This document shows, one piece after another, positions 1 to 10,945 of a DNA stretch of 64,000 nucleotides (position 1 is its first letter; each line of letters starts with the position of its first letter). Source of the stretch: Plumapathes pennacea (taxonomy: Eukaryota > Cnidaria > Anthozoa > Antipatharia > Myriopathidae); the NCBI GenBank assembly GCA_964036295.1, contig OZ038467.1, forward strand, positions 8,006,170-8,070,169, in the 5' to 3' direction. The position numbers and the translations under genes were made by a program. Under the pieces are notes generated by a model. The model ran no database searches. It worked only from the letters and a program-made list of their open reading frames with translations, and was not told where the DNA came from.

Positions 1-440
1 GGGTAATATTTTCAAACAGAAGACAGTTCATCTAGTAAGTAAAAAATTTTCGTAACATACATTTTGACCTACCAATAAATTTATTGTTGCTACCGCTTTG
101 TTCTTAGAAAAGGAAGGGGCATGAAATACAGGTTTTGACAGTGTAAACTCCTCATTTTTGAGTCAGCAGTCATTTGCACAAAAACCCTCAAATGACAGCT
201 AATTCAAGCTAAGACTTCACAAATAAATTGTTACTTAGTTAAATATATTTTGCACGCTCTTCAAATTTACCTCTTGTGCTGACCAACAGATGTGATGCCA
301 AAAATATGTTTCTGCTGTGTCTAAGAAATGGAGTGGGGGAGATTTATTGAGAACATTACTTTGTCCCTGCATGTCTACAATAATATTATTATCTTTATAT
401 GAATCTATATCTACTTCAGCACGGAAAGCAGTGGTACTAT
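1..440. other. Spacer downstream of MGAT1
   Basis: AT-rich sequence lying 3' of the minus-strand MGAT1 gene. It probably holds the 3' UTR of that gene. Two TTTATT hexamers on the plus strand (near 72 and 342) read as AATAAA on the minus strand and are candidate poly(A) signals. Short open frames here show no recognisable family. No other feature is supported. Confidence 0.4.
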
Positions 441-1640
441 TCACCCACTGTAATCATATCCTTTCCAGTGCTTTGGAGGTGCTAAATAAACTCTTATTCC
501 TTTAAATATAAATGTGACAATTCCTCTGTAAGCCATCCTTGGAATGCCTGCCTTCAGATCATGCATAATCCCAAATGTCCGTGCAACGTTCTCAAAGGTA
601 TTTCCACTTTCATATTGCACTCGGACAAATGGTGCTGGGATGACCTTACCAGAAGTTAAATAATCAGCAGAAACTAATGGTGATTGATAGACAACATTTA
701 TGAATTCTTTGTCATAGTTCTCTTTAATGAGGTACGATAGATCCCTCTTGGTGAAGGGGAAGAATTTGTCATTAGATTTTATGAATTTTAGGTGCTCATC
801 AAAGAACTGGCCATTGCTGACACCAATTTTGCCAAACGTCTCTGTGCGAGGAATCTCTGGTCGGATACAGGAGCGTTCTCGATGTTGGTCTGGGTGACGC
901 ATCCAATCGTCCCAGAATGATCTTGGCCATTTCGGGCTCAGCTCATTCCAAATTGACTTGGTTAGCATCCATCCTAACCCAGGGAAGAAGTCAGTGCGAT
1001 ATAACAAGTCATTTCCCCTCACAAATCCATCTTTCCCATTATCGTTCCAAGCCGATACACACCAGACAGTTGGATCTTTGTCCAGCAGCCACCGTGTGGC
1101 AGTGAAGTATTCAAAGAAGTCTGGTGCAACTAAAAGATCATCTTCCACGATTATGACAGCTTCGTAACCCATGACGTTAAAGGCTTGTGTAAGGGCCCAT
1201 TTAAAATGCCTTGATACCTTGTAATATCCTTTCAAATTGTGCATATTTGCCGGTACATGTATGTCAGATAAGTCCGGCTGCTTGATGTGTTTTATTCTGT
1301 CGCCATAAGCAGCGATCGCATTGGATGTGCGTTCGTCCCCACAATCTTGACTGACAATTATGGGGAACTTGCTTTCAGACGGGCGGTACTCCAGTAAACG
1401 GTCAACACATCGGCGTACTTCTGGTCGATTACAAGCGATGACCAAGACGGCTGCCACTACTACATCGTCTTTAGACCAGCCTGCCTGATCAGACGGTGGG
1501 TTTACATTCCAAAATGATGGACGATCATCCGGAAAAGTCTTGTCATTTGAGCTCCATTGTGGCCAGATCGTGAATCCAACCATCAACAAAAGGATGCAAA
1601 CTGCTAAGATTACCTTTCGGTTTAATCTTACCCTATTCAT
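441..1640 (-). CDS. MGAT1: Alpha-1,3-mannosyl-glycoprotein 2-beta-N-acetylglucosaminyltransferase (GnT-I)
   Basis: This is a complete single-exon gene of 399 residues; human GnT-I has 445. The enzyme adds the first GlcNAc from UDP-GlcNAc onto the alpha-1,3 mannose of Man5GlcNAc2 in the medial Golgi, which opens the path to hybrid and complex N-glycans. The layout is that of a type II Golgi protein: a short basic N-terminus, a membrane anchor at about residues 10-27, a short stem, then a GT13 catalytic domain. Visible motifs are VLVIACNRP at the start of the Rossmann-like fold, VEDDL with the metal-binding EDD at residues 166-168, and FWDDWMR followed by CIRPEI, which contains the Asp matching the proposed catalytic base. 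The start is the first Met before the membrane anchor. The intronless state is shared with vertebrate MGAT1. The gene is divergent to the CAP gene. No breaks are seen, and POMGNT1-like enzymes are excluded by length and motif fit. Confidence 0.95.
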   Translation of the reverse strand: MNRVRLNRKVILAVCILLLMVGFTIWPQWSSNDKTFPDDRPSFWNVNPPSDQAGWSKDDVVVAAVLVIACNRPEVRRCVDRLLEYRPSESKFPIIVSQDCGDERTSNAIAAYGDRIKHIKQPDLSDIHVPANMHNLKGYYKVSRHFKWALTQAFNVMGYEAVIIVEDDLLVAPDFFEYFTATRWLLDKDPTVWCVSAWNDNGKDGFVRGNDLLYRTDFFPGLGWMLTKSIWNELSPKWPRSFWDDWMRHPDQHRERSCIRPEIPRTETFGKIGVSNGQFFDEHLKFIKSNDKFFPFTKRDLSYLIKENYDKEFINVVYQSPLVSADYLTSGKVIPAPFVRVQYESGNTFENVARTFGIMHDLKAGIPRMAYRGIVTFIFKGIRVYLAPPKHWKGYDYSG

Positions 1641-2231
1641 TTCTTCGCAAAGTGTTGTTTTTCGCCAGGCCGATTCTGCTGCCAGACGGGGTAGTACTTC
1701 ATGTAAGCCCTATTTCATGCAAACTCGTCCCCGGGCCACCCGCGTGTGTCGGGCCGAGGTTGAAAGCGTGCAACACTTTGGCTACGGCTGGCTAGTGTAA
1801 AGTATAATTTGCGTGAAAATTCCCAAGTTATTTCACCTCTGTGAGTGTCACATTTCCGGTTACCTATATTTCTTCTTCAACTCGCACCGGAAGCCGAAGC
1901 TTGCGTACTGAATGATCACGTCACTGGTACGCAATTGAAGCGTCAGGGGCTCGGGCCGGTCATTTGAGCAATGCATATTTCATCATTGTTTGTTTTTCAA
2001 AAAACAAACATCGTCGCACAGAACCGAAAAGAAAAAATTAAGAGCATTGCTGTCACTCACACTCAAAACCCTCGTTACGTTTCAAATATTTAATAACTAA
2101 GTTGGGTCTGTTTGACCTATGCATACTCCAGTGACGGGCCCAGACATTGTCACCGCTGTAACCAAACACTGCGCAGCTTGAGAAGATTTACGACAGGCAG
2201 TTCAATAGCAGCCCATCTCGATCCAGAAGCA
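1641..2231. promoter_or_regulatory. Shared upstream region of MGAT1 and the CAP gene
   Basis: These 591 bp separate two divergent start codons, so both promoters must lie here or overlap it. The segment is richer in CpG than its surroundings, mainly at 1720-1960. It contains GGAA-type (ETS-like) sites, for example ACCGGAAGC near 1886 and TTTCCGG near 1852. No convincing TATA box lies at a fixed distance from either ATG. The bidirectional promoter role is inferred from geometry only. Confidence 0.45.
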
Positions 2232-4719
2232 ATGAAGTCGTTTCTTTTGATCGCAGCGATTATTGGTCTTCCTGTGGCAGAATCAGGTATGTGGAGCGCT
2301 GAATTGGGCCAGGAGTGATTTTAATAGATGTGCAAATCATGGTAACGCAAGCGAACGACAAGAAGAACCGTCGGCCTAAAATTAGTGTATTTACGAACCG
2401 CCCCACGGCAGACTTGTGCTTCCAAAGGCGCATATGATCTGAACGTCGATCAAATGAAAACTGAAAGGTGTGAATTCATATATGAATACCCGAACAAATA
2501 ATAGCCGATAGCCGGTATCCATATTCATGCATGTTGTTGTTTAGCGGCCAGGATGTCTAAAGTATTGAAGCAATAATCGCAATGGGTAATCGTGTACTGG
2601 CTGGACGAAAACCCTTGTTCTCCGCTAAGGCGGATGAGGTCAGTCTGAGCGATATATACGTAATTACGCACTTAAATACCGCAACAGCGGTCCTGTAAAA
2701 GATTAGCGGCTTCACTTTGTATTTTACGACTTTCCAGTTTTGATAGGCTGCGATCGGCTAAACAACAGACTATCCCGCATCACAATGAAACATTTGTGAT
2801 ATCTGAAGCCCATGTCTCCCCTACTGCCCATATTTAAAAATAATTTCCTGCACTGATCTCAGCTGGCATGACCCATTGGTGGTCTCAGTAGATGTGGATA
2901 TAACAGCTTTTATTATAATTTTAGCAGGAAAGAGAAAGAGCGAAGAAGGGGAGTGCGACAGGGAAATTCTTTCACTTTTGCCCTCGCTTTCCCAAATTTG
3001 AAGCTGATGGCGCCTGGGGCGCTTATTCGAGGATTACGGTAATCGCTGCTCATAATGCGAGGTTTCTTTTTCTTCAGATGTCGTTCCCTTCAAGGAGCAA
3101 TGTTTAAAGATCCATAACTATTACCGCAAGATTCATCAGGTAAGAGAGGAAAAACTTGAACCGAAACGCTGAACTATAAACTGAAAACTGAACCCGTTTA
3201 AAGTAAAGATAAACACGCCATCTATTTAGTTATTTCATAAAAGAAAAATAACACAGTTTTCCCTTGCGGCTTTGTACACAAACAGTTGGCCAAATGTTTG
3301 AAAGAACACACGAAAAAGTTAAAAATGACTCGTAATTTTTATATTTTATTTTTACCTATTCTCTTTGTTCTCACTCTTCAAAATGGTAACACCTACTAGC
3401 GTAGTCTGCTCTGTCCGGTGGATTCTCCTACTTTGTGTTTAGTTTGATCATTCGTTCGCAGGAATGTTGTTTTAATTTGTAACTTTCTTTATCTTTCTGC
3501 GTGTGTGTTTGTTGACAGGTCGGTCCAGTCACGTGGTCAGACAGAATGGAGCGAGTTGCTAAAGAATGGGCCAACTATTTAGCAGATAATAATTTGTTTA
3601 AGCACTCCTCCGACCACCCGGGAAACCTATACATGACAAGAGGCTACCGCCCCACAGAATACTGCACGGCTGCGATAAAAGCAATGTATGAAAACGAGGA
3701 GAAACTGTACGACTACAGCAAGCCTGGATATCAAAAAAGAGCTGGACACTTCACTATGGTCAGCATAGAAAGTATAGTGCTCTCCCTTTCCCTCTCTTGT
3801 TTTCTTTTGTATATACATGTACATGTTTTAGTCACGGCTCTCTGGAAAATAATATGAATTTAAGAGATTCCCTGTACACTGTGAACTCCATAAGTCGGAC
3901 AGGGTTTTGTTGCTCCCGGTCGGCCGAATTTCACTTTTTTGTCTGCATATAAATTATCTGTAAGCCGGACACCTTTATAAGACGAACAGGTCCCGAGGGC
4001 GTCCGCCTTAGAGAAGAGTACACAGCTGGAAACAACAGTTCTGTTTCTGTTGTCAGCTCACTCTCCTTCTTGCTTGTATTTCACTTCTTATATCTTTCCT
4101 TTGTCAGTCCTTCTTCACTTGTTCTTCATCTCTACCACTTTCCTGCCATTATCCTCGTAGTTCTTTCGTTTGATTTAATTGTTTATCTTTCATACAGCTT
4201 TTTACCGAAAACTATGGACAGTTTCATTTCCGATAAAGTTTATGTAAAGTATAATGTTCAAGCTATCTAAGTAATACTTATCCAGCTTAGAATGTTAAAA
4301 AATTACCATATATAGTTATATAGCAATTATAGGTTTTTAGGTGTTAGAGCGTTTAGGTGTCCCCAATTAGTATACTGTTCTTCGGTAAGCTAGAAGTTCA
4401 CATTTGCTTGTTTTTCACTCGTGCTTGTTTCTCTTTCCTCCTTCCCTCCTTTCCTTAGATCGTTTGGAAAAGGACTAAGTTCATCGGTGCAGCCTGGGCA
4501 GAGCGAAAGGACGGCAGGTTTCTGGTGGTAATCAAATACGCCCCTATTGGAAACTTTGCCAGCGCTAAAGCGTTCAAGGCAAACGTTTTCCCGCCACTGC
4601 CGACAACGGCCGCCCCAACGGCCGTCATAGCGGCTGGTGCGAATTGGAAGCCACCGATAGTTAGTGTGTTCGGGATTTCTTTCCTGGTTATTATTTTCAG
4701 TTTTTTAGCACGAGTCTAA
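2232..4719 (+). CDS. CAP-superfamily protein with signal peptide and hydrophobic C-terminus
   Basis: Four exons join in phase: 2232-2286, 3078-3139, 3519-3758 and 4459-4719 (618 nt, 205 residues). Residues 1-18 are a signal peptide. The CAP (SCP/TAPS) fold follows: CLKIHNYYRKIH at the start, KEWANYLADNN and FKHSS in the middle, and GHFTM-IVWK at the exon 3/4 join, matching the family HFTQIVW motif. CAP metal-site residues are partly kept: the His of KHSS and the His of GHFT are present, but the usual GEN tripeptide reads PGN, so one Glu is missing. The protein ends in a Pro/Ala/Thr linker and about 22 hydrophobic residues with almost no tail, suggesting a GPI signal or a C-terminal membrane anchor. 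Family roles include sterol or lipid binding and secreted defence or venom-type proteins; no specific function can be assigned. The exon 3 donor ATG|GTCAGC is weaker than the others. Confidence 0.85.
3880..4013. repeat. Tigger-like (GGACACC) repeat, copy 1
   Basis: Intronic fragment of the CAP gene with the pattern GTGAACTCCATAAGTCGGACA, then GCCGGACACCTTTATAAG and GGCGTCCGCCTTAGAGA. This pattern is typical of pogo/Tigger-type non-autonomous DNA elements. Related copies lie at 6093-6272, 17668-17862 and 55452-55595. No transposase is present. Confidence 0.55.
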
Positions 4720-5470
4720 TTGGACCTGATACGATGCCCGTGTGCTACCTCCACAACACTGAAGCGGCCATGTTTTAGTACACGGAGCAATTTTTCTTGC
4801 AACTTGCAACGCAACGCCGTTGCGACTACAAGTTGCAGAAGAAATTGCGCGTGCGACACCCCCTCTTTACAACTTGCAACGCAACAAAAAATTGCGACGC
4901 AAGTTGCAGAAAACGTTAAGGCCATGTCACACGAGGCAATTTTCCTTGCAACTTGTCTCGCAACGCTGACCATTATGATTTACGCAATTTTTCTGCGACT
5001 ATAATGAGACCAAGTGCGATGTGTTAGTCGATGATTCAGCTCTTATGGCTTCTTATTTCTCGCAACCCACCGAAAAATGAGTATCGAAATTGTAAAGTAT
5101 CACTGAAGTAGTAGGAATAACGAGAATAACAGAAGTAACAGATTGTAACACTGAGCTAGAAGTAGAAGTAGCATAGGTAATAGAAATAACAGAAGTAAAT
5201 AGACTGGTAACAGAAGCACAGGTAGCGCATGAGACGAGTGTCTGATGTTACAAGAGTTAAGAGTGGAATAAAATAAATTGTCTAAATTGTATAAAATGTA
5301 AAATAAAATGAACGAAATTTTCGTGGGTGCTTATCTTTTACTGTGTGCATGCCATTTGGGACTTTTCACGAGGTCGTACATGAAGTACTACCCGCCTAAC
5401 TCCATTTGCGCTCTCTGGTGCGCGTGCGGTTTACGTCGTGCCGCTGACCAGTCCACGAGCACGAAACAAG
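4720..5470. other. Spacer between the CAP gene and PSMB2
   Basis: From about 4763 to 4990 this holds a degenerate repeat built on TTGCAACTTGCAACG, with GGCCATGTCACACGAGGCAA near its right end; the inverted and direct copies look like a decayed TIR transposon. From 5095 to 5250 there is a low-complexity AGAAGTA/TAACAGAAG stretch. The last 150 bp before 5471 should contain the PSMB2 promoter and 5' UTR, but no TATA box is evident. Confidence 0.45.
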
Positions 5471-8400
5471 ATGGAGTTTTTGATAGGAATCCAAGGGCCA
5501 GACTATGTCCTAATAGCAAGCGATAGCTCAAGTGGAAGGAGCATCTTGCGTATGAAAAATGGTAACGTATACCCCTTCTACCTAACACAAGCAGTAAATC
5601 ACAGAAATGTAGAGCTTTAACTATTTTATGGCTGAGAAAGCGTTATGCCAAGTCATGCTTTCACGATGAAAGACTTTACTTTGCTCCTACAAAGTCGGCT
5701 CACAGTAGTTTGAAGAGAGTTACTTTTGTTGGTGAAGCAAACTTGATGGGTATAACTTTACTTTAACACATGCTCACGAAAATCATGACCGTCAACTTTT
5801 GCAAGCAAAATTGGTTCACTAAACATTTGACAGTGCACGATTTTAATGGCCTTCTGTCCATATCTGGTATGCTCAACTTTTACACACAGAGAAACAAACG
5901 TTCTCACACAAACATTCACATCAGCACTCGCACAAATCACTAGACAGACATGCATCTTCACTTACAGTACACATTCTCACATATACACAGTACACATTCG
6001 CAACATATCCTGCAAATCCCAATGGAAGGCTATTCCACTGAAGGCTAGATGGGATGTGGTTAATGCCCTCAAACCCTGACATTTGCCTATACAGTCAACT
6101 CTCTCTAAGCGGACACCTCTCTAAAGAGGAAAGATTTGCAGATTTAGTCTTTGCCAATTTTCACTTTTTTCTCTATAACTATACTCTCTCTCTAATGTGA
6201 ACACCTCTCTAAGGCAGACACTAAATATTATTATAGTATTGAGGGTGTCAGCCTTAAAGAGAGTTCGCTGTCCTCCCTATTTATAGACTATAGACAATAT
6301 TCCCTCACCCTTTACCCTCCCTAAACTGATAAGAGGACAATGTACAGTGCAAAAAAGAGATAGGTTTGATCACATTACTTTCAGAAGGTACAGCAGAATC
6401 TAACTTGAGTGGCAGGTGTTCAGATGAGTGATTAGTTTTCTGCTTGTGTTTGCAGACTACGATAAAATGTTCAAGTTAAGCAGCAAGTTGACGATGCTTG
6501 TGGCAGGAGAATCAGGAGACACTGTGCAATTTGCAGAGTATATCGAGAAGAACATTCAATTGTACAAAATGAGGAGTGGTAAGAGTTATATTAGCTGTGT
6601 TCTCCATTTCTTATCTCCAATGCCAATAGTTTCTAAAATGTGGAATTTATTAGGAGCAATCTACAGCACAAACTTATGTGTAACTGCTTTGAAAGATAAA
6701 AAGGTAACTGCCTACAGGTGCCTGTCATGCTGACATGTCAATCACACTCCCTCCCCCTCCCCCTTCCTTTTCCATGTTGGAAAGCAGACAACCAAGACAT
6801 AATTGTGTGTGCAGTATTCATCTAAGGAGAAGGGGGATCATAGGCATTGAATGTGTGAGTTAAGAGCCACTCAAGATAGGCGCCCCATATAAATCTTTCT
6901 TGGATTGAAGCTGGGAGACGTGAATTTCAGGAGATGACAAGTGTAGGCAAGGAATTGACATGAATTTGTAAGCTGGGCAGACGAGGTGTGGATGTGAGAG
7001 TCTCCACTAGGAAGATGTTTCATACAGAAAGACCTTTCATTTGGGTGGCACTGTGCTACACAGTATACTGTGGTATTATAGTAATGATAAAGTTGATGGT
7101 AACTGGCTTTGTTGCTGATTGGTGGGGCCAAAACAAAAGCCACTCTCACATCCAGTTATTGGAGTGAATAGGATTGCAGGTGTACCAAAACACGCAATGG
7201 TTGGGAACTGATCAAGTCTAACAGGTGTCTAGCTCTGAACCATTTCACTCCCAAGATCAAAATGTATATTCTTTCAACCTTTTAAGAGGAAAATGTATGA
7301 GTGATGTAGTGAGAATCGATAGTTCAATCTGTTGTAATATGAGCAAGGTATCAAAAGCAAAGTTCTCCTTACTATATTATATATTTCTGGTGAGAAACTA
7401 AAAGAGAAAATTAAAGTTGATCATATTTGGGAGTGAAAGGGTTAACCATTTACCATCTTTTTGTTTTCTTAGGGTACGAGTTGACTCCACATGCAGCTGC
7501 CAATTTCACTCGTAGGAACTTGGCTGAATATCTTCGCAGCCGTGTAAGTGAAGAAAGCATTTTAACAGCTCTGAGAATATTGTGCAGGACTTGTTTGGTT
7601 GGGCTTTTTGAGGGATCAAGAGAATGTTATGATGATCTCCAAATGCTTCCTTACTGTGCATTCATTTGGATTGCTAAAATATGCTGTATGTATAATACAT
7701 TAAATGTTTCCCTCTTGGTACAGACGCCTTACATGGTGAACATGTTGCTTGCTGGGTATGATGATGAAAAGGGACCAGAGCTTTATTTTCTGGACTATTT
7801 GGCATGTTTACAGAAGGTACTGTAGAACCAATTAAAGTTATTTGTCCTGCACACAAAACTGTCCTGAAAAACATACATCATAGAGCCGTTCTTTTTTTAT
7901 GACTATTGAAAGTTATTGTGTCAAAATTGGTATTGGCTTTTGCATTTGTTACACTTTCAAATTGGTTCAAACAAGTTTGGCAACATTCATGGTCAAATAT
8001 TTTGTATTTGGTATTTACTTGTGAATGGAGAATTACTTGTGAAGACTGTCATTCTTTATGAGTTCAGACACCATGCTAGATCATCTTTCCTTGGAACTGA
8101 TTATTGACCTTTGTCCAACTCAGTGGCCTTGGTGAATCGTTCTCAAGGAAAACATGTGTACATGGAATACTCAATAATGGCCTCTTCAACCCTCACCTTT
8201 GACAGTCATCTAAAAGACAATAATTTATTTGTAATTGAGAATTTTTCACCACTTCCTTAAAGATCTTGATGCCAGGCATCTTTCACTGTAACACCGAAAG
8301 AGAATTAACTATCCAAGAAACAGGAGGACATATAATCTCATCAAACTTTTATTATGCAATGATAACACACACATAAGTGTACTCTATAAACTAGGAAGGC

Positions 8401-10498
8401 AACCAAAAACCCTCACATCTCTCCCTATGCTCCTTGAATGTTCTTGGTGTTACTCATACATGATCATCTCACAGAGTCAATCCAGGAAATCGAAATTAAT
8501 CGCAGAAATGTTGCTTCTTTATCTGGTACAGACTTTTTGCATGCAAAAGAATTTCCAGCAAAAATCTGCTCGAGGTCTTTAGTATTTTTAATGAAGACTT
8601 CCTTATTCCAGGTCCCTTTTGGCGCACATGGTTATGGATCTTTCTTTGCTCTCAGCATATTGGATCGTTATTACAAACCAAGTAAGTAATACACCAGTAT
8701 CTTAGTAGAGCAGTTTCTGATGATTTGTAAAACCAAACCCAAAATAATTACACAGTTGTAAATAAAGCTTTTGACTAATCAGAAGCCTTGAGTATTTTGC
8801 ATCTGGTTTTACTTTAGAGAAGAAACCAATCGCCTTTGTGAGAACGTGATTGTCATTGCCACTTACTTGTTGCATGAGAATATTGCAATCTGGTATTGCT
8901 TTTGTTTGTGATTGGCCAAGAATGCTGCTAAACTTGTTTGGACCATTCCAAAATTGTAGCAGGTGCAAAACCAAGGCAATCATGCAAATATTACTTTTGA
9001 CATTAGTCCAAAAACTGTTTCTTGCTGTAGCTGAATATGTGTAAATTCAAGGACACTGTGCTTTTATTTCACAGCTATCACACAACCGGAAGCAAAGGAA
9101 CTTCTACAGAAATGTATAGATGAGGTAAAACTTGCCGGTACATTTCTACTGAATCTTTCTCACAAATATTTAAGTCTAACTGATCACTACAGTGTGAGCA
9201 CTACTAACGAGTACATAACTTACAACATTTATACTGCTACAATTTTTGACTATTTCTGTAATACTACTACAACTACTGTTACTGTTGTGTTCTTATACTG
9301 TTCGTCTACTATATTGCTGCTGCTACTACTACTACTTTTTATTATATAGACACGAGTGTTTTACTGGAAAATATACCGTGCGTAAAATCCATACGAAACT
9401 ACATCCGGGACCCGAGTGGCGTATTTTCCATATCCTCACTAAGTGAGGATATTGTTGGCATCATTTCTCGCTTTTGCACGGTTGTTTGTGCAATTTCTCG
9501 TAAAACACTCGTGTCTAATATAATAAAAAGAAAATTACACGGCGGCTTGAAGATATGGATTTTATTTTCTTGTGGTAAAAACAATATTTTACTCACTCGC
9601 GAAGCGCTCGTTCGTAAAATATTGTTTTTACCACAACACATTAGTTTCTCGCTCTCTGATTGGTCGATTTACTGTGGTAAATAAGAGTCCAGACAACGAT
9701 GCTGACGCCAGCATGTCACGTTTTGCAGCGAAATACAAAGAAAGTTTCCTGTATATTTCTAAATGTTGTGGTAAAAAACAAATTTCCACTGGTTTGCCGC
9801 GGTGTGGACTCTTATTTACCACGATTTACGTCATCACATGGTCAAAATTAGTTGCGGACTCACTCAGCGAAGCGCCTCGTGAGTCCACAACATTTTGACC
9901 ATGTGATGACGTAAATCGTGGTAAATAAGAGTCCACACCACGGCAAACCAGTGGAAATTTATTAATTTTACCACTCGAAAATAAAATTCATATATTCGCG
10001 CCGCCGTGTAATATCCTCTATATATGTACACTAGAACCCCACTAACTCGAACTCCCAAGGGAAGCGAGAAATAGTTCGAGTTAGCGGGAGTTCGAGTTAG
10101 CCGATAGTAAATGACTGGAAGGGAAATCCAAGGGAAATGGGTTTGAGTTCGAGATAGCGGGGAATTCGAGTTAGCCAATAGTGAATGACTGAAGGGGAAA
10201 TCCAAGGGAACTGGGTTTGAGTTCGAGATAGCGGGAAGTTCGAGTTAACTGAGTTGGAGATAGCGGGGTTCTACTGTACTATACTATTACGTTTTAGCCT
10301 GCATGTACTGAAACATCTAGTACAACATAATCACTACTATGTTTACAACTTGTACTGCAGCTACTAATCGTGCTTGCTTGATTTTTATTCTTTTTGTCAC
10401 AGGTTCAAAAGAGGTTTACCATCAACATGCCCAGCTTTATTGTCCGTGTGGTAGATAAAGAGGGAATCCATGATGTATCCATACCCACACAAAACTGA
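5471..10498 (+). CDS. PSMB2: Proteasome subunit beta type-2 (beta-4)
   Basis: Seven exons join with matching phase: 5471-5561, 6456-6578, 7473-7543, 7724-7816, 8612-8681, 9075-9124 and 10403-10498 (594 nt, 197 residues; human PSMB2 has 201). The protein is the non-catalytic beta-4 subunit of the 20S core: it starts directly as [18 protein letters not shown], with no propeptide and no N-terminal catalytic Thr. Conserved blocks are [93 protein letters not shown] and a C-terminal [11 protein letters not shown]. All introns are GT-AG. The gene is expected to be constitutive. Introns carry several repeats, including a large nested palindromic element in the last intron (9125-10402). Confidence 0.95.
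6093..6272. repeat. Tigger-like (GGACACC) repeat, copy 2
   Basis: It begins CAGTCAACTCTCTCTAAGCG, continues GGACACCTCTCTAAAG, and closes with GTCAGCCTTAAAGAGAGTTC, an approximate terminal inverted repeat. It lies in PSMB2 intron 1. No coding capacity. Confidence 0.55.
7238..7445. repeat. TTAACCCTTTCACTCCC family MITE, copy 1
   Basis: A repeat of about 205 bp with terminal inverted repeats: CATTTCACTCCCAAG at the left and TTGGGAGTGAAAGGGTTAA at the right. The interior contains GAGTGATGTAGTGAGAAT and a YTCTGGTGAGAAACT block. Related copies are at 19728-19930, 24546-24668, 25170-25365, 27886-28055, 30644-30853, 33254-33463, 42233-42440 and 59656-59830, in both orientations. It lies in PSMB2 intron 2, immediately before exon 3. 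Confidence 0.75.
7905..8010. repeat. Dispersed intronic repeat (GGTNCAAACAAGTTTGGCA)
   Basis: Shares GGTTCAAACAAGTTTGGCAA with 30180-30335, and in reverse or diverged form with 8838-8990 and 59545-59660. All copies carry a nearby TGATTGGCCA or GGCCAATCA box. Too diverged to define ends by eye. Confidence 0.45.
9341..10026. mobile_element. Composite palindromic MITE, copy A, with nested second element
   Basis: The element has two adjacent palindromes. The first (about 9341-9527) starts ATTATATAGACACGAGTGTT and ends with the inverse AACACTCGTGTCTAATATAA. The second starts TTACACGGCGGCTTGAAGAT (about 9536) and closes with GCGCCGCCGTGTAATATCCT. The second half is interrupted at about 9634-9967 by an unrelated palindrome whose arms read CTGGTTTGCCGCGGTGTGGA and TCCACACCACGGCAAACCAG. 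No transposase is encoded. Uninterrupted relatives are at 51532-51880, 51990-52340 and 62293-62640. Confidence 0.75.
10027..10280. repeat. MITE with TAGAACCCC / GGGGTTCTA ends
   Basis: Starts CACTAGAACCCCACTAACTC and ends GAGATAGCGGGGTTCTACTG. Between the ends are repeated TTCGAGTTAGC/TTCGAGATAGC blocks: a tandem duplication of about 75 bp occurs inside. The ends resemble Tigger/pogo-type termini. It abuts copy A of the composite element inside PSMB2 intron 6. Confidence 0.6.
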
Positions 10499-10792
10499 AC
10501 TGTAGTTCCAGCTGCTCCTCCGATGTGTTTCACGCCTGCCTGACAACACGATGAGTCTAGACTTCTCGCAGTTGAAATACTTCTTTGTTGGGGTGTGGCA
10601 AAACTGTCCCACTCCCTTTCCTCTGTCCCTAGTTTTATTGTTCTTAGTTCTTCATCAGCGTGGTTAGTCTACAACAGATATTCTCAAAACTGCACTGAAA
10701 ACTATTGAAAGATGGAAAATGACTGCAACGCTGATATTTGCGGAAATTCAAAACTTCCGTTCTGCAATAATATCGGCGCAAAACATTAGCGT

Positions 10793-10945
10793 CCTGGGTC
10801 CGGTTGTTTAAAGAGTGGATAGCGCTATCCACAGGGTAAATCCTTATCCAGGTGACTGAATTAAGCTTAATGGTTAATACTATCCACTGGATAGCGATTT
10901 ATCCGACTAATAGCGCTATACACTCTTTGAACAACCGGGCCCTGT
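10793..10945. repeat. Palindromic MITE (GGATAGCGCTATCC)
   Basis: Left arm GGTCCGGTTGTTTAAAGAGT, right arm CACTCTTTGAACAACCGGGC. Inside are further inverse repeats GTGGATAGCGCTATCCAC and ATCCACTGGATAGCG. About 150 bp, non-coding, likely foldback or MITE. Confidence 0.65.
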
